Assembly: GCA_036417435.1 (NCBI GenBank)
Contig: CM070910.1
Location: 14,077,501-14,141,500 of the forward strand
DNA length: 64,000 nt
Direction: 5' to 3'
DNA from: Inia geoffrensis
Taxonomy: Eukaryota > Chordata > Mammalia > Artiodactyla > Iniidae
The notes beneath the pieces are model-generated. The model was not told the origin of the DNA, did no database searches, and saw only the letters and a list, made by a program, of their open reading frames with translations. The translations under genes were made by a program, and so were the position numbers. Positions 57,548-64,000 of this stretch are shown here, one piece after another; the stretch's first letter is position 1; each line of letters begins with the position of its first letter.

Positions 57548-58410
57548 TCAAACTTCTTATAGAGTAGCCTCTGCACCAGCTCCATCAATTTCAGGTTGAA
57601 GGATGCAATTTACATGATCTGGATTACAAAATGCTTTTTTCTCTAGAGTACTTCAATTAGTTTCTCTCCAGGAAAATGTAAGGCAGTGTTGCGTTATAAC
57701 CAATTCCAAATAAGCTGATGAAACAAACACTGGCCAGAGTCTGAGACCTAAGTGAGATTAGAGTGGAAAAACGAGACCTTGAAAGTCAGCCTGTGTGATA
57801 AGAAAAAGCCGCTCTCCTCTGCACCTCTTCCCCATCTTTCCTGTCTGTTTTCTGAGAATAAATCTGTGGAATAACCTAGTACTTTCTACAGCATTTCTTG
57901 ATTTTATACTGTCTCTGTGGTTGAATCTACATTATGGGATGTTAAGAATCCATTGAAAAGTGCGAAGTTAAGACAAGTTGGAAACATAACAGAAATGGTG
58001 AGAAATTATAAGAAAATGTAGCCTGAGTAGATGTGATTTGTAGGATCACTGACCCTACCTTGATCTGGGAATATTTAAACAGTACCCAGATATTCAATTA
58101 TTAATACATAAACTTGTACTTAAATTCTTGAAATTTAGTTCTCGATTTTGGGGAAATGCACACAGTAAAAAAATTAGTCACCTTCTTTTGTGTGAAACTA
58201 AACTAAATTGCTTAGCTGATGAAATGCAATTCATTCTCTTTACCATCACAAAAATCTGGCCTGTGACAGAGGCGGTGTTCTCACCCTGTGGACCACTAAC
58301 CCTCAGTGGCCTGTGGAGTCAGGACAGCTGGAGGCCAGGGCCTGGGAATCTGCTTTCTTATCAAGTTTCACATTTCATGCCTATGCACACAACGCTGAGA
58401 CCAGTTTGTG

Positions 58411-58436
58411 TTTGGTTTGGTTTGGTTTGGTTTGGT
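58411..58436. repeat. (TTTGG)n microsatellite
   Basis: Five TTTGG units in a row. Confidence 0.95.
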
Positions 58437-58568
58437 CTGTTGTTGAACTCCTATGCTGGGAATATGGGTGTTAATCATACTCCTTAGTTCACTCCCCAAG
58501 GTCATCATTGCTTCCTGCAAAGCTCCCCTTAATTTTATCTATATATCCTTTTTCCCCCACTGTTTCTT

Positions 58569-58782
58569 GTGTGTGTTTTTTTTTTTTTGGCAGTACGCGG
58601 GCCTCTCGCTGCTGTAGCCTCTCCCGTTGCGGAGCACAGGCTCCGGACGCGCAGGCTCAGCGGCCATGGCTCACGGGCCCAGCCACTCCGCGGCATGTGG
58701 GATCTTCCCGGACCAGGGCACAAACCCGTGTCCCCTGCATCAGCAGGTGGACTCTCAACCACTGCGCCATCAGGGAAGCCCT
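58569..58782 (-). mobile_element. CHR SINE (young subfamily)
   Basis: A full-length antisense copy. Perfect 15-bp duplication cccccactgtttctt at 58554-58568 and 58783-58797. Confidence 0.96.
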
Positions 58783-59201
58783 CCCCCACTGTTTCTTAAT
58801 CCCAATTCGTCAAACTCATGGCAACCATTCTGAAATTTTAACACATATTCTTTTTCCATATATATTCATGAAAAATGTGGATTTGTGTGTGTGCACATGT
58901 ATTTTAAATTACATAAATGCTGTTTTGTCACCCATATAAATCTGTTTCTCTTTCACTTTATACCATATTTTCTGAAGATTCATTCGCATCGTCAAGTATA
59001 CATCTGATCCATCTCTTTTAACTACAGTGTGGTTCCCAATGGCGTGCACCCACTGTATCTTATCCAGCCATCCTGCTAAGGCCAGTGTTAATTAATGGAT
59101 CTTTTAATTTGGGTGAAGCATTTCCAAAGGTCTTAGACTATTTTTCTTTAGTATTTTTATTGTTATTTTCCTTGTTTGGTTGTTCTCCTTTCTCTTTGCA
59201 G

Positions 59202-59402
59202 GAGCTCCAGAAAGCTGTGGACCACCACAAGGCCATCATCCTCTCCATCAATCTGTGCAGCTCCGAGTTCACTCAGACTGGCAGTGAGGAGACCCAGGAT
59301 CTGCAGGGTCGCTTGTCCCAGATGAATGGCCGCTGGGACCGCGTGTGCTCCCTGCTGGAGGAATGGCGAGGCCTTCTCCAGGACGCACTGATGCAGTGTC
59401 AG
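59202..59402 (+). CDS. SYNE1: SYNE1 coding exon 14 of window
   Basis: 67 codons, phase 0/0 (window 772-838): ELQKAVDHHKAIILSINLCS, ending LLQDALMQCQ. Second and third helices of a spectrin repeat, with NGRWDRVCSLLEEW as the third-helix signature. Strong pyrimidine acceptor (tctctttgcag); donor CAG|gtctgt. Confidence 0.97.
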
Positions 59403-60703
59403 GTCTGTGGGGCTTTGGGCCGGCCATGCTCTGAAGTCAAACATTTCCAGGGTAGCTGAGTCTGTGACTTGATTTATCAAGATCACTAGGGGGATGCAGT
59501 TACTCTCCAAAGTCAGTATTTGAGTGCGATAACTTTGTGCCCAAAGTTTTCATTTTACTGGAGAATTTGTACATGTGACCAGGAGTTCAAAGACCCCACT
59601 TCTTTACAGCTAACAAGAGACTATTCCCACACGTTTATCTCAGCCTCACCATTCCTCCTTCGACTCATTCTTTATTCATTCAACAGATATTTTCTGAGCA
59701 CACAGAAAGACATTTCTTGAACATCCAAGTGAGCATTACAAATATTTACTCATCCATTCAGACCACAGTTATTTTCCAGGGGTTTACAGTCTGACAGACA
59801 CTGCACTAGGCAGGCAGGATACAGCCCAGCCTCTGATTTTGTTGGGGAAGACAGGCAATAAAAATGCAAATAAATGTTTGACCAAGCTACTTACAGATGT
59901 TGATGATAAGAGTAACCGAAAAAAGCACTTCGGGAAGGTGATTGGGGAAGTCCTATGGATGTTTGAGCTGATTCTTGGAAAGATGTTGCCATGAAGGAGG
60001 TCAAGTAGATGGCAAGTCCCAGAAACAGAAAAGGGCTTAGTGTCTTCAAAGACAGAAGAAAGGCCAGTGTGATCAGAGAGTAGCCAGAGAGGAAAGAAGG
60101 GATGAGAAAGATCTGGGAGGTGGTCAGGAAGCAGATCATGCAGGGCTTGGTGGGTCCTGGCCAGGAGTTTGGGTTATAATCTGAGCAGGATGGGAAGCCT
60201 GTTTCCCAGGATTATAGGTGCCCCAGGAGTAATAATAGCTCCTTGAAAGCAGGTACCCAAGCTGTGGTTTCACCCCTGCACTGCCTCCCAGTACAGCGCC
60301 TACCACGTCGGAGATCTTCTGTAACTATACCTTGAAAAAATGAACATATGGACGCGTGGAGAGATGGGATTGAATTCAGGCCTTCAAAGATGGGAAGATT
60401 TGAATACAGGAGGAAGATAAAGGAGCAGAGCTGCTTCCCTCTACATAGTATTATAGCCCTAGAAATTAAGCATTTTGATGCCAATTTTCCTTATGTCTAA
60501 TTTTTCCCTCGAGTAATAAATTAGATGCTTTTGGTAAGAGCATGAACTCAGATAATTACGACAGCTCTAATGCCTTCCTTAGAAAGGAGTTGTGTATAAG
60601 ATCTTAAAACCAACGGTAGGAATTGTAAAGCATGGATGTTTAAGCTATGAGGGAAAGAAAAATATCTCATTCAAAATGATTTTATGCTCCATGTTTTTTT
60701 TAG
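59403..60703 (+). other. SYNE1: SYNE1 intron 14 of window
   Basis: 59640-60200 has the style of ancient interspersed repeats ('ttcattcaacagatattttc', 'cagtctgacagacactgcac') that I cannot name firmly. The rest is single copy. Confidence 0.65.
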
Positions 60704-60832
60704 GATTTCCATGAAATGAGTCATGGTTTGCTTCTTATGCTTGAGAACATTGACAGAAGGAAAAATGAAATTGTGCCAATTGATTCTAACCTTGATGCAG
60801 AGATACTCCAGGACCATCTCAAACAGCTTACG
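60704..60832 (+). CDS. SYNE1: SYNE1 coding exon 15 of window
   Basis: 43 codons, phase 0/0 (window 839-881): DFHEMSHGLLLMLENIDRRK, ending LQDHLKQLT. First helix of the last spectrin repeat. The first residue is Asp where I remember Gly in human (GFHEMSHG), which may be a lineage change. Acceptor ttttttttag|GAT; donor ACG|gtaaga. Confidence 0.97.
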
Positions 60833-62139
60833 GTAAGATGTGTGGACTTGGACAGCGTCTGGTTATGTTATAGTTGGTACTACTTATTTACTTTTTACAT
60901 TATAATCTCTTAGTCTTTCTTTACCCCTCATGATTTCCCATCTCTGTGAAGCAAACATGTACATAGAAGATGATATCTATTAGCTTTAGAATCTGGTTCT
61001 AAAGCCATTGCTCATCTAAAAATCTCAGACGGTCTTCATCTTAATTAGCTTGTTTTTATCAAGGCAGCTCTTTGGCAGATTACATTTGTTTTTAATTTAA
61101 ACTGTATGTGTTGAGTCTACGTCCCAAGAATATATTGGGTGGCTGATAGTTAAAGGAATTAGAATAGAGACCGTTAAGACTTCTTAAGAAGAATTAAGTA
61201 TACGAATTCAACACTAACCTTAGCACCAAGTTTCCTGAAAGCTAAGACAACAAGGGAAACATGATAAGTTAAATGATTTTTATTACCTGACAAAAAGGAA
61301 ACCAATCAAATTCTCAAGGAGCAAGAAACTTCTTCTCGTATGCAATTCAAAAGGAAATTTACAGGATTTCTATATGGATTCTTATAAAAAGAACTTTGGA
61401 CAATATAATGTACAGTGTACTTAAGTGATTTTATAGACGATAAAGAAGCATATTTGAGTTCCATTAGGAGAAAATGATTTGCATTTTGTCACTTTCTGCG
61501 TTTTTAAAATGCCGTCTCTTAACATTTAGCGCTCGCACAAACCTAACAGAATTACCAGCTCTTAGTTCAGTATCACAAAGGTCTCAGAAACCAGGAGGAA
61601 ATAGCTATGCAGCTGCATTTTTACTAGACTTTTGACCTCAGACCCTAAGCTGTGAGTTATGAATCACCCATATATCTTTCTAAAAACCTTGCATAGATAT
61701 CTGAGTATACCTCCACATACTTGAGATTTTCTATATTTATATGTTAATGTTTTACTTCTCTTTTTAAAAGAATAGTTTATGTCTCATTTGCATAACACTT
61801 TATATTTCAAATACTTTAACATACATTCACCAGTTTGAACCTTCCAGTAATATTTACTGTGGACCTGGCAGGAATTAATGTCATCATTTTACCAAATGAG
61901 AAAACTGAGATCAGAAAGATTCAGGGGTCTTATAGGATACATTTTGGCAGAGGCAGGATTAGAACAGAGGTCCCCGATTCCCAAATGTCATGGGCTGCTG
62001 CATCCGTCCTTGTGTGAGCACAGCATTCTGATGCTCAGGTCTAATTGTCCACTAAGTTAAAGTGATGTCATTGTGCACCTTTGGAACTTTCTCGAATTAT
62101 TGAAAATTCTTAGAAAAATATTTGTTATGATATTCACAG
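60833..62139 (+). other. SYNE1: SYNE1 intron 15 of window
   Basis: AT-rich single-copy sequence, with an antisense MIR-like copy at about 61785-61990 ('accaaatgagaaaactgaga', 'gcaggattagaacagaggtc'). The acceptor ttcacag has a weak pyrimidine tract. Confidence 0.75.
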
Positions 62140-62352
62140 CAAATAAGGCATGAGCTGTTGGAATCCCAACTCAAAGTGGCCTCACTGCAAGACATGTCTC
62201 GCCAACTATTGGTGAATGCTGAAGACACAGACTGTTTAGAAGCCAAAGAAAAAGTGCATGTGATTGGAAACCGGCTCAAACTTCTCTTGAAGGAGGTCAG
62301 TCATCATATCAAGGAGCTGGAGAAGTTATTAGACATGTCAAGCAGTCAGCAG
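62140..62352 (+). CDS. SYNE1: SYNE1 coding exon 16 of window
   Basis: 71 codons, phase 0/0 (window 882-952): QIRHELLESQLKVASLQDMS, ending KLLDMSSSQQ. Last two helices of the final spectrin repeat (KVHVIGNRLKLLLKEVSHHI), then the start of the linker. Donor CAG|gtaagc. Confidence 0.97.
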
Positions 62353-63371
62353 GTAAGCTCTCAACAGATGTCATTGTGTAGCATGTCCTACAGGAGACCA
62401 AACAAGCATCATCTTTATCCATTTTAGAGACTCTGAATGTAGTACTTGTGAGACTAGAGTGTCCCCTCTCAATCACTGCTCTTATAAGTCTGGCTCAAAA
62501 TTTAAAAGTAACTCAAAAACTTTTATAATAGGACACTACTTTTGATTCTGTTACATCCAAAAAACCTCCTGTAATTGTTACTGCTAACACTATTACCACC
62601 ACTACTGTGGCATTTTATTTTACCCAGTTTATTTAAGAATTCATGTGCTTTCAGTAACACTGCGAGAGTAGGTCACAACCAGTTGTTGCATATGAGTTTC
62701 ATATTCAAACCTTAGAAGGTATGAAGTCTCCTTAGCTGGCAGTTAAATCATACAAAATGTTCAATGTTCACTTTTATTTGTTTATTTATTTGTTTATCTG
62801 TTATTTATTTTTAAATTTACTGCATCGTGGTAATATTGTTGGTTTTAAGAAATGCATTTGCAGGTAAGATTTCAAACACTCAATTGTGAAATCCTGTTAT
62901 GAATACACAAACATGTTACAGGCCAAAGAACCACCTACTCACAATAACAGCGGTGCCAGCAACAATACAGCTTCTCTGATGCTAAAAGGCAGGCTCCTGG
63001 GTGACTGACAATCTTTTGTTTCTAACTCAAATGATTTGGTTTCTCTCCAGCCTGAGCACCCTGCAGCTGTAAGGCAGATTCCTTTACCCCCTTCACTTCA
63101 ACCCATTCTCCCGTCCATGTCATTAAGAAATAATAAAGCTCCAAGTGGCCCAGTAATAACAAAGCTCCACCTGTATCTCCCAGAAGGGCCAAACTCACAA
63201 CCAGGAAAGCCCAGCACACTAGAGGTATTAGGTTCTGTTCTTCCTGCAGTCATCTGATTCTGTTTTTCCCAGGGAATGGGTTGAGGGATAGATAAGGATA
63301 GGGTGGGAAGTACTCAGAGCCATCATGGCTCTGGGACATGGAATCATTAAGAGAATCTATTTCCCACGTAG
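62353..63371 (+). other. SYNE1: SYNE1 intron 16 region
   Basis: Single-copy sequence with a TTTA/TTTG-rich run at 62775-62815 and the candidate cassette exon at 63051-63224. Confidence 0.75.
63051..63224 (+). CDS. SYNE1: Candidate SYNE1 cassette exon, 58 codons, proline-rich
   Basis: Between tttctctccag and GAG|gtatta lies a 174-base stretch, open in phase 0/0, the same phase as exons 16 and 17, so it could be included without frame change. It would encode PEHPAAVRQIPLPPSLQPIL and 38 further residues, ending KPSTLE, with about 20% proline and no predicted helix. I do not recognise it as a known nesprin-1 segment. The acceptor is good, but the donor is weak at +4 to +6. It could be a chance open stretch or a tissue-specific insert in the pre-KASH linker. 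Confidence 0.4.
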
Positions 63372-63464
63372 GATTTGTCTTCCTGGTCTTCTGCTGATGA
63401 ACTGGACACCTCAGGATCTGTGAGTCCTACATCAGGACGAAGTAGCCCAAACAGGCAGAAAACG
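63372..63464 (+). CDS. SYNE1: SYNE1 coding exon 17 of window (pre-KASH linker)
   Basis: 31 codons, phase 0/0 (window 953-983): DLSSWSSADELDTSGSVSPT, ending SSPNRQKT. Ser/Thr/Asp-rich linker C-terminal to the last spectrin repeat. The next coding exons (basic stretch, transmembrane segment, KASH peptide) are past the window's end. Acceptor cccacgtag has a poor pyrimidine tract; donor ACG|gtaact. Reading through the donor gives an unrelated tail of about 46 codons ending near 63603. Confidence 0.96.
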
Positions 63465-64000
63465 GTAACTTTCCACTGGTCATTTTCAGTTGGCCCACGG
63501 GAGGGACCACTGGGGCATGACAGTCTTGGTACCTCACGCAGGGTCCACGGGCTCTCCCCTTGCAAAGCAGGAGCCCCCATACAACGTGGGGTTGTCACAC
63601 AGTGACGCAGAGAAGCTCTGTTTCCTCAGCCCTGCCTCAAACCCTCCCCACATGCACTCAGGAATGGAAAGAGCAGTTCTGTTTTTCAAAAGAATCAGGT
63701 TCAACGTTTGGTTGGTATGCAGGGAGGCAGATTATTTTTCATGCTCACAGGGCCATCTCTAGAGCAGTGCTCCCTTGTTCCTTTGGTGGCCCCTCCCTTC
63801 AAACCCCCTCCGCCACAGTCCACCCCAAAAAAAGTAGGCTCCACTTAAAAGGGTGCCTCAGCCAGAGGTGGACAAAACTGCGAGCATCTCATGAGACCAT
63901 TGAGTTTATAAGACAAATGGAGGTTCTGTTGACCCTCAAGCAAAGACACTCCCAAAGGTGGTCTTGAAGGTTTGGGGCGATCGCATTGCCCCCAGAGTGG
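63465..64000 (+). other. SYNE1: SYNE1 intron 17, 5' part
   Basis: Single-copy intron. The open frames here (63490-63967) do not match the KASH exons, and no repeat was recognised. Confidence 0.8.

Larger units (their letters stand above)
57006..59201 (+). other. SYNE1: SYNE1 intron 13 of window
   Basis: CHR SINEs at 57328-57547 and 58569-58782 (both minus), a MER5-like piece around 58260-58390, and a (TTTGG)n run at 58411-58436. 57550-58250 and 58800-59200 are otherwise unremarkable. Confidence 0.8.
1..64000 (+). other. SYNE1: SYNE1 (nesprin-1) gene, 3' portion, no ends in window
   Basis: Nesprin-1 is a giant tail-anchored spectrin-repeat protein of the outer nuclear membrane. Its C-terminal KASH peptide binds SUN proteins, linking the nucleus to actin, kinesin and centrosomal proteins. 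Seventeen phase-compatible exons on the plus strand encode 983 consecutive codons. I recognise these as the last spectrin repeats and pre-KASH linker, from remembered human nesprin-1, not a search. Neither the 5' giant-isoform exons nor the KASH exons are in the window. The gene appears functional: no stop, frameshift or lost splice site was seen in any constitutive exon. In people, SYNE1 is linked to recessive cerebellar ataxia, Emery-Dreifuss-type dystrophy and arthrogryposis (known, not seen here). Confidence 0.97.

Noticed and set aside
6791..58782. Recurring peptide families such as [19 protein letters not shown] in many places
   Set aside because: All are translations of CHR SINE copies on either strand, with tails and target duplications. 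Not a protein family.
63490..63967. Open frames after exon 17 as KASH exons
   Set aside because: They lack the basic region, transmembrane stretch and PPPL-type C-terminus expected of the KASH domain.
1..64000. CRISPR arrays, operons, ribosome binding sites, bacterial mobile systems
   Set aside because: The sequence is vertebrate intron and exon. Regular repeats are microsatellites, SINEs and a degenerate minisatellite without spacers.

Overview
The window is a piece of a mammalian nuclear genome, almost certainly a cetacean and probably a toothed whale. It carries about 21 copies of tRNA-Glu-derived CHR-type SINEs, recognisable by the 'cttccctggtggcgcag' head and its complement. Several belong to the young subfamily I associate with whales and dolphins. 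I see no ruminant BovB/Bov-tA and no pig PRE elements. No bacterial, viral or CRISPR features are present.

The whole window lies inside one gene, SYNE1 (nesprin-1, the outer-nuclear-membrane spectrin-repeat protein of the LINC complex), transcribed left to right. I placed 17 constitutive coding exons at 458-613, 10266-10424, 13257-13423, 30081-30243, 41127-41314, 42452-42602, 45803-45985, 46255-46392, 48629-48820, 49721-50054, 54056-54198, 55871-55997, 56794-57005, 59202-59402, 60704-60832, 62140-62352 and 63372-63464. They have AG/GT borders, every phase joins, and together they give 983 uninterrupted codons. These encode the last spectrin repeats, the acidic/Ser-rich adaptive segment with its LEWD kinesin-light-chain motif, and the Ser/Thr-rich linker before the KASH domain. 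The terminal KASH exons lie beyond base 64000, and most of the giant protein's exons lie to the left.

Three alternative coding units were found by reading. (1) The first exon of the muscle isoform nesprin-1-alpha2 (start codon 21219, coding to 21310) sits in the 16.7-kb intron after exon 3. It joins exon 4 in frame through a non-canonical GC donor. (2) The 69-base cassette exon for the '23-residue' insertion lies at 52168-52236, in phase between exons 10 and 11. (3) A candidate 174-base proline-rich cassette exon at 63051-63224, which I do not recognise, lies between exons 16 and 17.

The remaining sequence is intron filled with retroelements. There are L1 fragments on both strands (largest 25057-27970 minus and 34640-39990 plus), the CHR SINEs, many with clear target-site duplications, older MIR/L2/MER5-like remnants, microsatellites, and a degenerate 30-bp minisatellite at about 35240-36540. 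The 30-bp array may be the 5' UTR of the plus-strand L1. Most long open frames in the window are SINE or L1 translations rather than genes.

The most interesting items are the GC-donor alpha2 first exon with its flanking inverted SINE pair and upstream TEAD/E-box motifs, the two alternative cassettes, a poly(A)-only insertion flanked by a 10-bp duplication at 52837-52880, the 30-bp minisatellite, and the same catalytic-site substitution in two unrelated L1 copies.
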